A stretch of DNA of 64,000 bases from Streptomyces sp. PCS3-D2 (lineage in GTDB: Bacteria > Actinomycetota > Actinomycetes > Streptomycetales > Streptomycetaceae), in contig NZ_CP097800.1 in assembly GCF_000612545.2 (NCBI RefSeq), forward strand, positions 2,725,001-2,789,000, in the 5' to 3' direction. Below, piece by piece: positions 9,809 to 16,959 of the stretch. A model generated the notes under the pieces. It searched no databases, was not told where the DNA came from, and worked only from the letters and a program-made list of their open reading frames with translations. Within the stretch, counting starts at the first letter, position 1. Every line of letters begins with the position of its first letter. Both the position numbers and the translations under genes were made by a program.

Positions 9809-10033
9809 ATGTCCCTGCACGACGACCTGACCGCTGTACGACGCAACCTGGACGAGCTGACGCGCAAGGTCGAGCGGCTGGAGCAGCAGGCCGCGGCCGC
9901 CCGGCGGAAGCCCGCACCGGCTCCGCCGGAACCGTCCCGGATGGTGACGGTCCCGGACACCCCCTACGACAGCACCCTGTGGACGGACTCCGACGACGAG
10001 GGCCTCGGCGCCCGCGACCGCCGCGCGCCCTGA
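9809..10033 (+). CDS. Small coiled-coil protein of unknown function
   Basis: A 74-residue cytoplasmic protein. Residues about 5-35 (DDLTAVRRNLDELTRKVERLEQQAA) have a clear leucine/valine heptad pattern, so a short coiled coil is likely; the rest is Pro-rich and acidic. No enzymatic motif is seen. The ATG at 9809 has GAGGG about 9 nt upstream, and the codon usage matches real genes here. It lies 111 nt upstream of sdhC on the same strand and may be the first gene of that transcript, but nothing links it directly to succinate dehydrogenase. Confidence 0.65.
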   Translation: MSLHDDLTAVRRNLDELTRKVERLEQQAAAARRKPAPAPPEPSRMVTVPDTPYDSTLWTDSDDEGLGARDRRAP

Positions 10034-10144
10034 CGCCGCCCCGCCGCGTTCCGCACACCGTCCGCCCGTTCCCCCGTCCGGTCCGGCCGCCCCGAGGCGG
10101 GACCGGACAGGGGCGTCCCCTCATCACTCGTACCGGAGCCCTCC

Positions 10145-10969
10145 TTGGCCACAGGCACGGAACGACCCCAGCAGCGGCCCGGCGGCGTCCACGACGCCTC
10201 ACGGGCCGCGATCACGGCCCGGCACCTGCGGACCGACCGGTGGTGGCTCGCCCCCGCCGGCACCGCGGCCGGGCTGCTCGCCTTCATCGTCTACTCGACC
10301 TGGCGGGCCTTCGCCAACACCGACTACTACGCGGCCCCCTACGTCTCCCCCTTCTACTCCCCGTGCCTGGCGGAGAACTGCGTGGAGATGCGCGGCGGCC
10401 CCAACTGGGACCTGTTCGGCAGCTGGTGGGGCCTGTCCCCCGCGCTGCTGATCCTGGTCTTCCCGCTCGGCTTCCGGCTGACCTGCTACTACTACCGCAA
10501 GGCCTACTACCGGGGCTTCTGGGCCTCCCCGCCCGCCTGCGCCGTGGCCGAGCCGCACACGCGGTACACCGGTGAGACCCGCTTCCCGCTGATCCTCCAG
10601 AACGCCCACCGGTACTTCTTCTACGCGGCGGTACCGGTGGCGGGCATCCTCACCTACGACACCGCGCTGACCTTCCGCGACGAGCACTACCAGTGGGGCC
10701 ACATGGGCCTCGGGACCCTGCTGTTCCTGGTCAACATCGGGCTGATCTGGGCCTACACGCTGTCCTGCCACTCCTGCCGGCACATCATGGGCGGCCGGCT
10801 CAGGCACTTCTCGAAGCACCCGGTGCGCTACCGCCTCTGGGGCTGGATCAGCCGGCTCAACTCCCGCCACATGCAGCTGGCCTGGGCCTCCCTGATCAGC
10901 GTGGCCCTGTGCGACGTCTACGTGTACCTGCTGGCCAGCGGCGCCTTCACCGACCCGAGGATCTTCTGA
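10145..10969 (+). CDS. sdhC: Succinate dehydrogenase membrane anchor, Sdh1 type
   Basis: Membrane subunit of 274 residues with about five hydrophobic segments (starting near residues 35-52, 97-115, 155-172, 188-206 and 246-264). It is not a classical SdhC/SdhD; it resembles the single large anchor of actinobacterial Sdh1 (Rv0249c type). For the mycobacterial Sdh1 a membrane-embedded Rieske-type cluster has been reported. Here the candidate ligands are C208, H209, C211 and H213 in LSCHSCRHIMGG, with other conserved-looking Cys/His at C74, C79, H155 and H242. Assignment of ligands is inference. The start is TTG at 10145 with GGAG about 7 nt upstream. The stop overlaps the sdhA ATG by one base (TGATG), so translation is probably coupled. 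Confidence 0.88.
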   Translation: MATGTERPQQRPGGVHDASRAAITARHLRTDRWWLAPAGTAAGLLAFIVYSTWRAFANTDYYAAPYVSPFYSPCLAENCVEMRGGPNWDLFGSWWGLSPALLILVFPLGFRLTCYYYRKAYYRGFWASPPACAVAEPHTRYTGETRFPLILQNAHRYFFYAAVPVAGILTYDTALTFRDEHYQWGHMGLGTLLFLVNIGLIWAYTLSCHSCRHIMGGRLRHFSKHPVRYRLWGWISRLNSRHMQLAWASLISVALCDVYVYLLASGAFTDPRIF

Positions 10970-12870
10970 TGGCTCAAGTGGAACGGCAGCAGTGGGACGT
11001 GGTCGTGGTCGGCGCGGGCGGTGCCGGGCTGCGGGCCGCGATCGAGGCCCGCGAGCGCGGCGCCCGGACGGCCGTGATCTGCAAGTCCCTCTTCGGCAAG
11101 GCCCACACGGTGATGGCCGAGGGCGGGATCGCCGCCTCGATGGGCAACGTCAACGAGGGCGACAACTGGCAGGTGCACTTCCGCGACACCATGCGCGGGG
11201 GCAAGTTCCTCAACCAGTGGCGGATGGCGGAACTGCACGCGAAGGAGGCCCCGGACCGGGTCTGGGAGCTGGAGACCTGGGGCGCGCTCTTCGACCGCAC
11301 ACCCGACGGGAGGATCTCCCAGCGCAATTTCGGCGGCCACGAGTACCCGCGTCTCGCGCACGTCGGCGACCGCACGGGCCTGGAGCTGATCCGCACCCTC
11401 CAGCAGAAGACCGTCGCCCTCCAGCAGCAGGACTTCAAGGAGTACGGGGACCACGAGGCCCGGCTCAAGGTCTTCCAGGAGTGCACGGTCACCAGGGTCC
11501 TCAAGGACGGGCCGAGGGTCTCGGGGGCCTTCTGCTACGAGCGCGAGTCCGGACGCTTCTTCGTGCTGGAGGCCCCGGCCGTGGTCCTGGCCACGGGCGG
11601 CATCGGAAAGTCCTTCAAGACGACCTCCAACTCCTGGGAGTACACCGGCGACGGCCACGCGCTGGCCCTGCTGGCGGGTGCGCCCCTGCTGAACATGGAG
11701 TTCGTGCAGTTCCACCCGACGGGCATGGTCTGGCCGCCCTCCGTGAAGGGCATCCTCGTCACCGAATCGGTCCGCGGAGACGGCGGGGTGCTGCGCAACT
11801 CCGAGGGCCGGCGGTTCATGTTCGACTACGTCCCCGACGTCTTCAAGGAGAAGTACGCCGAGTCCGAGGAGGAGGGCGACCGCTGGTACGACGACCCGGA
11901 CCACCACCGGCGTCCGCCCGAGCTGCTGCCCCGCGACGAGGTGGCGCGGGCCATCAACGCGGAGGTGAAGGCCGGCCGGGGCTCCCCGCACGGCGGGGTG
12001 TTCCTCGACGTGTCCACGCGTATGCCGGCCGAACGGATCAGGCGGCGGCTGCCGTCCATGTACCACCAGTTCAAGGAGCTGGCGGACGTGGACATCACCG
12101 CCGAGCCGATGGAGGTCGGCCCCACCTGCCACTACGTGATGGGCGGCATCGCGGTCGACTCCGAGACCGCGGCCACCGTCGGGGTGCCCGGGCTGTTCGC
12201 AGCCGGTGAGGTCGCGGGCGGGATGCACGGCTCGAACCGGCTCGGCGGGAACTCCCTGTCCGACCTGCTGGTCTTCGGGCGGCGGGCCGGGCTGCACGCC
12301 GCCGGGTACGCGGCCTCGCGCCCGGGGCGCCCGGCCGTCTCCCCAACCGCGATCGACGCGGCGGCCGCGGAGGCGCTGGCTCCCTTCCACGCCGCCGAGG
12401 ACGCGGAGAACCCGTACAGCCTGCACCAGGAACTCCAGACGACCATGAACGACCTGGTCGGCATCATCCGCCGGGAGGGCGAGATGGCCGAGGCCCTGGA
12501 GCGGCTCGCGGCCCTGCGCGTGCGGGCCTCGCGGGCCGGCGTCGAGGGCCATCGGCAGTTCAACCCCGGCTGGCACCTCGCCCTGGACCTGCGGAACATG
12601 CTGCTGGTCAGCGAGTGCGTGGCCCGCGCGGCCCTGGAGCGCACCGAGAGCCGGGGCGGGCACACCCGCGAGGACTGCCCGGCGATGGAGCGGGCCTGGC
12701 GCCCGGTGAACCTGCTGTGCCGGCCGGTGGACCCCGTACCGGCGGACCCGGCGGCCGACCGGATCGAGCTGGTCCGGACCCGCACCGAGGCCATCCGCCC
12801 CGATCTGCTCGCCCTGTTCGACAAGGAAGAGCTGGCCAAGTACCTCGCCGAAGAGGAGCTGTACGGATGA
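10969..12870 (+). CDS. sdhA: Succinate dehydrogenase flavoprotein subunit
   Basis: Catalytic subunit of 633 residues that oxidises succinate to fumarate with covalently bound FAD. The N-terminal dinucleotide fold is GAGGAG (about 15-20). His46 in KAHTVMAEGGIAA is at the position of the FAD-linking histidine. The substrate loop MEFVQFHPTG, the helix GNSLSDLLVFGRRAG and the C-terminal capping helices are present. The ATG at 10969 overlaps the sdhC stop, and the gene ends inside the sdhB start (ATGA), so the three genes form a tight operon. This is the actinobacterial Sdh1-type subunit, which differs from the proteobacterial SdhA by its C-terminal extension. Confidence 0.97.
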   Translation: MAQVERQQWDVVVVGAGGAGLRAAIEARERGARTAVICKSLFGKAHTVMAEGGIAASMGNVNEGDNWQVHFRDTMRGGKFLNQWRMAELHAKEAPDRVWELETWGALFDRTPDGRISQRNFGGHEYPRLAHVGDRTGLELIRTLQQKTVALQQQDFKEYGDHEARLKVFQECTVTRVLKDGPRVSGAFCYERESGRFFVLEAPAVVLATGGIGKSFKTTSNSWEYTGDGHALALLAGAPLLNMEFVQFHPTGMVWPPSVKGILVTESVRGDGGVLRNSEGRRFMFDYVPDVFKEKYAESEEEGDRWYDDPDHHRRPPELLPRDEVARAINAEVKAGRGSPHGGVFLDVSTRMPAERIRRRLPSMYHQFKELADVDITAEPMEVGPTCHYVMGGIAVDSETAATVGVPGLFAAGEVAGGMHGSNRLGGNSLSDLLVFGRRAGLHAAGYAASRPGRPAVSPTAIDAAAAEALAPFHAAEDAENPYSLHQELQTTMNDLVGIIRREGEMAEALERLAALRVRASRAGVEGHRQFNPGWHLALDLRNMLLVSECVARAALERTESRGGHTREDCPAMERAWRPVNLLCRPVDPVPADPAADRIELVRTRTEAIRPDLLALFDKEELAKYLAEEELYG

Positions 12871-13637
12871 GCACGTACGACGCGAGCTTCCGGATCTGGC
12901 GGGGCGACGCGGAGGGCGGATCCCTCAGGGACTTCACGGTCGAGGTGCACGACGGGGAGGTGGTCTTGGACATCGTGCACCGGCTCCAGGCCACCCAGGC
13001 GGCCGACCTGGCGGTGCGCTGGAACTGCAAGGCGGGCAAGTGCGGCTCGTGCAGCGCGGAGGTCAACGGCCGGCCGCGGCTGATGTGCATGACGCGCATG
13101 TCGACCTTCGAGCGGACCGAGACGATCACGATCACCCCGCTGCGCGCCTTCCCGATCGTCCGCGACCTGGTCACCGACGTGTCCTTCAACTACCGCAAGG
13201 CCCGGGAGGTACCGGCCTTCGTGCCGCCGGAGGGGGTCGCCCCGGGTGCGTACCGGATGCAGCAGATCGACGTGGAGCGCTCACAGGAGTTCCGCAAGTG
13301 CATCGAGTGCTTCCTGTGCCAGGACACCTGTCACGTGGTCCGTGACCACGAGGAGAACAAGCCCGCCTTCGCCGGTCCGCGCTTCCTGATGCGGGTGGCG
13401 GAGCTGGACATGCACCCCCTGGACGCGGCCTCGGACGCGGGACTCGACCGCAGGCGGACCGCCCAGGAGGAGCACGGGCTCGGTCTGTGCAACATCACCA
13501 AGTGCTGTACCGAGGTCTGCCCCGAGGGCATCAGGATCACCGACAACGCGCTGATCCCGCTGAAGGAGCGGGCGGTGGACCGCACGTACGATCCGCTGGT
13601 CTGGCTCGGCAGCAGGATCGGGCGCCGGAAGGGCTGA
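12867..13637 (+). CDS. sdhB: Succinate dehydrogenase iron-sulfur subunit
   Basis: Electron-transfer subunit of 256 residues that passes electrons from the flavoprotein to the membrane anchor. The N-terminal ferredoxin domain has the 2Fe-2S cysteines in WNCKAGKCGSCS and RPRLMC. The C-terminal domain has CIECFLCQDTC and CNITKCCTEVCPEG, which supply ligands for the other two clusters. All expected cysteines are present. The ATG at 12867 overlaps the sdhA stop by 4 nt. A strong hairpin follows 6 nt after the stop codon. Confidence 0.97.
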   Translation: MSTYDASFRIWRGDAEGGSLRDFTVEVHDGEVVLDIVHRLQATQAADLAVRWNCKAGKCGSCSAEVNGRPRLMCMTRMSTFERTETITITPLRAFPIVRDLVTDVSFNYRKAREVPAFVPPEGVAPGAYRMQQIDVERSQEFRKCIECFLCQDTCHVVRDHEENKPAFAGPRFLMRVAELDMHPLDAASDAGLDRRRTAQEEHGLGLCNITKCCTEVCPEGIRITDNALIPLKERAVDRTYDPLVWLGSRIGRRKG

Positions 13638-13643
13638 GAGCGG

Positions 13644-13671
13644 CCGGGATCCTCTCGCGGGAGGATCCCGG
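13644..13671. terminator. Bidirectional hairpin terminator after sdhB
   Basis: CCGGGATCCTC (13644-13654) pairs perfectly with GAGGATCCCGG (13661-13671) around a 6-nt loop. It lies between sdhB and the convergent small secreted-protein gene, so it can serve both. Confidence 0.75.
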
Positions 13672-13682
13672 ACACCGCCCGG

Positions 13683-13922
13683 TCAGCGGCCGGAGTGGTC
13701 GGTGACGTTGCCGTTGGAGCAGTGGTTGGCGTGGTCGCCCACCCAGTCGCCCATGACCGGGACCACGGCCACCTCCTGGAGGCAGACCGCGGCCGCGGTG
13801 AAGTTCCAGTTGTTGGCCGCGTTCACCCTGCCCCCGAAGTCGGAGTCGTTGTCGGCGTGGGCGGGCGCGGCGAGGCCGAGGGCGGCTGCGGCGAGCAGGG
13901 TCGCCGTCATGATCTTCTTCAT
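13683..13922 (-). CDS. Small secreted protein with two cysteines, function unknown
   Basis: A 79-residue precursor. Residues 1-23 form a Sec signal peptide (KK, hydrophobic core, AAPAHA cleavage motif). The mature part of about 56 residues has exactly two cysteines (in AAVCLQEV and NHCSNGN), probably one disulfide, and many Asn, Asp and Val. It lacks the paired Gly/Asn motifs of chaplins and does not look like a rodlin. The ATG at 13922 has only a weak ribosome site (GGCAGG). It is convergent with sdhB and divergent from the TPM-domain gene. The function is unknown; Streptomyces secretes many small proteins of this kind. Confidence 0.7.
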   Translation of the reverse strand: MKKIMTATLLAAAALGLAAPAHADNDSDFGGRVNAANNWNFTAAAVCLQEVAVVPVMGDWVGDHANHCSNGNVTDHSGR

Positions 13923-14006
13923 GGCCTGCCAACGACGGCTCCTGCGCCGGGTCACTGCCCCTTGCTCCGGATGCGGGCCCGGTGGCCCGCTCATACCCTC
14001 CCAAAT

Positions 14007-16115
14007 GTGATCCTGCCGAGAAGCGCCCCGCGCAGCAGAGCCGTCGCACGGGCCGGGCTCGCCCTGGCCGCCGGGCTGCTGGCGCTCGGCGGCTGGGGCG
14101 TCGCGCAGGCTCCCGCCGTACGTGCCGAGGACCCCGTCGCCCTGGAACGGCAGGGGCAGACCACCGACCGCGTCGGCGCGCTCGGCGACCGCAAGCCCGC
14201 CGTCACCGCCGCCCTCGACGAGCTCTACGCCGACCGGAGGATCCAGCTCTTCGTGGTGTACGTGCGGGACTTCTCCGGACGCTCCGCGCAGAGCTGGGCG
14301 GACGCCACCGCGCAGCGCAACGGCCTCGGCCGGGACGACGTCCTGCTGGCGGTGGCCACCGGGGACCGCCAGTACGCCTATTCGGCCGATGTCGACTCCG
14401 GATTCACCGAGCGGCAGCTGGCGGAGGTGGCACGGACCGCGATCGAGCCGGCCCTGCGGCAGAACGACTGGGCGGGCGCGGCGATCGGCGCGGCGAACGG
14501 CTACGACGCGGTCCTCGGCGGGCAGCCCGTACCGGCGCCGACCATCACCCCCGGCCCGCCCGACCCCGGCGGCGGGGCCGGCGGGAGCGGCGCCGGGGAC
14601 TACGTGCTCCCGGTGGTCGCGGTCGGTGCGGCCGGGGCGCTCGGCGTGTACGCGTACACCCGCCGCAGGCGCAAGGACGCCGCGGCCGGCGGCCGCGGTA
14701 CGACGACCGGTCCGGGCTGGCCCGAGGGCGCGCCGGACCGCCTCCCGCTGCCGGAGCTGGACGGCCGGGCGAAGTCCCTGCTGGTGGAGACGGACGACGC
14801 GGTGCGCACCAGCACCGAAGAACTCGGCTTCGCCACGGCGCAGTTCGGCGAGGAGGCGGCCGCCCCGTTCACCGCGGCCGTGGAGTACGCCAAGGGGGAG
14901 CTGACGCACGCCTTCCGGCTGCGCCAGCAGCTCGACGACGCCTATCCGGAGGACGACGCGACCCGGCGCCGGATGCTGGACGAGATCCTCGCCCGCTGCA
15001 CCGAGGCGAACCGGCGGCTCGATGCCCAGGCGGCGGACTTCGACCGGCTGCGGGACCTGGAGAAGAACGCCCCGCGGGCCCTGGCGGCCGTGGAGGAGCG
15101 CTACCTGGAGCTGACCGGGCGCACCACCACCGCCGAGGCGACCCTGACCGCGCTGACCCGGCGGTACGCGGACTCCGCTTCCGCGCCCGTCGCCTCCAAC
15201 CCCGAGCAGGCCAGGGACCGGCTGCTGTTCGCGGCGACCAACCTGGGCCTGGCGCACGCGGCCGTCGACGCGGGCGAGAACGGCACGGCGGCCGTGCACG
15301 TACGGTCCGCCGAGGGTGCGGTGGGCCAGGCGGCGACCCTGATGGACGCGGTCGAACGGCGGGCGCAGGAGCTGGCGGAGGCGGCCGGGAAGCTGCCGGG
15401 TGCACTGACCGAAACGGAGACCGACCTCGCGGACGCCCGGGGGCTGCTGACCGGTACCGCGGAGGGCACCCCGACGGCGGACCTGCGCGGGCGCATCGGC
15501 CGGGCCGAAGCCGTGGTGGCCGACGTGCGGCAGGAGCAGGCGGCCGGCCGCTACGACCCGATCGACGCCCTGCGTCGGGTGGAGGAGGCCGACGAGGCCC
15601 TGGACGAGGCGCTCGCCGGGGCCCGGGAGCGGGAGTCGGGCCGGCGGCGGGCCGCGGCCCTGCTCGACCAGGCCATGCTCGCGGCGCGCAGCGCGATCGG
15701 CGCGGCGACGGACTACCTCACCACCAGCCGGGGCGCGGTGGGCAGCCAGGCCCGCACGCGGCTGGCGGAGGCGGGCCGGCACCTGGAGCGGGCCGCAGCG
15801 CTGGAGGCGGGCGACCCGTCGGAGGCGCTGGCGGAGGCCCGGCAGGCGGACGCGCTCGCACGGCAGGCGCAGCGGTTGGCGGAGCAGGACGTGCAGGCGT
15901 ACCGGGACCCGTACGCGGGCCGGCGCGGCGGCGGGCAGGGCGGCGCCGTACTGGGCGGGATCATCCTCGGCGAGATCCTGCGGGGCGGCCGCGGGGGTGG
16001 CGGATTCGGCGGATTCGGAGGCGGCGGCGGGGGCTCCGGCGGTTTCGGCGGCGGCCCGGGCTCCTTCGGCGGCGGCGGCACCCGGGGCCGCATGGGCGGT
16101 GGCGGCCGCTTCTGA
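14007..16115 (+). CDS. TPM-domain membrane protein with coiled-coil and Gly-rich tail
   Basis: Envelope protein of 702 residues. An N-terminal membrane/signal segment (about 10-35, ending near AVRAEDP) precedes a TPM domain (about 50-165: IQLFVVYVRDFSG, RDDVLLAVATGDRQYAYSAD, DWAGAAIGAANGY), a Pro/Gly linker and a second membrane helix (about 195-215) followed by RRRRK. A long Ala/Glu/Arg-rich helical region follows, then about 70 residues dominated by Gly and Phe. TPM domains were named from plant and bacterial proteins linked to membrane or photosystem repair; some have phosphatase activity. The GTG at 14007 lacks a clear Shine-Dalgarno, so the start is uncertain. The gene is 58 nt before pspA on the same strand, suggesting a shared membrane-stress role. 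Confidence 0.85.
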   Translation: MILPRSAPRSRAVARAGLALAAGLLALGGWGVAQAPAVRAEDPVALERQGQTTDRVGALGDRKPAVTAALDELYADRRIQLFVVYVRDFSGRSAQSWADATAQRNGLGRDDVLLAVATGDRQYAYSADVDSGFTERQLAEVARTAIEPALRQNDWAGAAIGAANGYDAVLGGQPVPAPTITPGPPDPGGGAGGSGAGDYVLPVVAVGAAGALGVYAYTRRRRKDAAAGGRGTTTGPGWPEGAPDRLPLPELDGRAKSLLVETDDAVRTSTEELGFATAQFGEEAAAPFTAAVEYAKGELTHAFRLRQQLDDAYPEDDATRRRMLDEILARCTEANRRLDAQAADFDRLRDLEKNAPRALAAVEERYLELTGRTTTAEATLTALTRRYADSASAPVASNPEQARDRLLFAATNLGLAHAAVDAGENGTAAVHVRSAEGAVGQAATLMDAVERRAQELAEAAGKLPGALTETETDLADARGLLTGTAEGTPTADLRGRIGRAEAVVADVRQEQAAGRYDPIDALRRVEEADEALDEALAGARERESGRRRAAALLDQAMLAARSAIGAATDYLTTSRGAVGSQARTRLAEAGRHLERAAALEAGDPSEALAEARQADALARQAQRLAEQDVQAYRDPYAGRRGGGQGGAVLGGIILGEILRGGRGGGGFGGFGGGGGGSGGFGGGPGSFGGGGTRGRMGGGGRF

Positions 16116-16173
16116 ACCGCCCGCGCGCGGGTCCCGTACCGGACAGACCATCCCCCACCAGGAAAGGCCCCTC

Positions 16174-16890
16174 ATGACCAAGCAGACGATCCTCGGCCGG
16201 GTCACCCAGCTCGCCAAGGCCAACATCAACGCGCTGCTGGACCAGGCGGAGGACCCGCAGAAGATGCTGGACCAGCTGATCCGGGACTACGGCAACAACA
16301 TCTCGGAGGCGGACCAGGCGGTTGCGACGACGATCGGCAACCTGCGGATGCTGGAGGCGGACCACAGGGAGGACGTGGACGCGGCCGCGGAGTGGGGCTC
16401 CAAGGCCCTGGCCGCGAGCCGGAAGGCGGACGAGCTCAGAGCGTCGGGGGCCGAGGCAGAGGCCGACCGGTTCGACAACCTGGCGAAGGTGGCGCTGGGG
16501 CGGCAGTTGCAGTCGGAGAAGGAGGCGCAGACGGCCGAGCCGACGATCGCCGCGCAGACGGAGGTGGTCGACCAGCTCAAGTCTGGCCTGGAGTCGATGC
16601 GGAACAAGCTGACGGAGCTCCAGGCGAAGCGGGACGAGCTGGTGGCCCGGGCCCGCACCGCCGCGGCGCAGAACACGATGCTGGACGCGGTGAAGAACAT
16701 CGACGTGATGGACCCCACGAGCGACCTGGGCCGCTTCGAGGAGAAGGTGCGACGGGAGGAGGCGCTGGCCCTGGGCCGGCAGGAGCTGGCCGCGTCCTCC
16801 CTGGACGCACAGTTCGAATCCCTGGACGACCTGGGCCGACGGAGCGAGATCGAGGCCCGTCTGGCCGCCCTCAAGCAGGGCGCCGCCTAG
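16174..16890 (+). CDS. PspA/IM30-family membrane-stress protein
   Basis: A 238-residue, almost wholly alpha-helical coiled-coil protein of the phage-shock family, which binds stressed membranes and forms oligomeric scaffolds. It starts with TILGRVTQLAKANINALLDQAEDP, the amphipathic membrane-binding helix plus conserved PspA motif, and continues with heptad-rich segments (ADQAVATTIGNLRMLEADH, LKSGLESMRNKLTELQAKRDEL). The length is typical. The ATG at 16174 has AGGAAAGG about 7 nt upstream. It is cotranscribed with the TPM-domain gene; a strong hairpin follows. No PspBC or PspF partners are nearby, as is usual in actinobacteria. Confidence 0.93.
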   Translation: MTKQTILGRVTQLAKANINALLDQAEDPQKMLDQLIRDYGNNISEADQAVATTIGNLRMLEADHREDVDAAAEWGSKALAASRKADELRASGAEAEADRFDNLAKVALGRQLQSEKEAQTAEPTIAAQTEVVDQLKSGLESMRNKLTELQAKRDELVARARTAAAQNTMLDAVKNIDVMDPTSDLGRFEEKVRREEALALGRQELAASSLDAQFESLDDLGRRSEIEARLAALKQGAA

Positions 16891-16908
16891 GCCGTACCGG
16901 GTCCGCAC

Positions 16909-16947
16909 CCGGCCGGGGGCTGCCGCGGTGCGGCGTCCCCCGGCCGG
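16909..16947. terminator. Bidirectional hairpin terminator after pspA
   Basis: CCGGCCGGGGG (16909-16919) pairs with CCCCCGGCCGG (16937-16947), and GCCGC/GCGGC form an inner stem. It sits between pspA and the convergent PAS/SpoIIE gene. Confidence 0.75.
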
Positions 16948-16959
16948 CCTGTCGGTGGG

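Noticed and set aside
13683-13922. Chaplin or rodlin
   Set aside because: Signal peptide and size fit, but the chaplin domain with its paired cysteine and Gly/Asn/Val pattern and the rodlin features are absent.
15990-16110. Gly-rich DNA repeat as a mobile or satellite repeat
   Set aside because: It is coding sequence for the Gly/Phe tail of the TPM-domain protein and is in frame to its stop codon.
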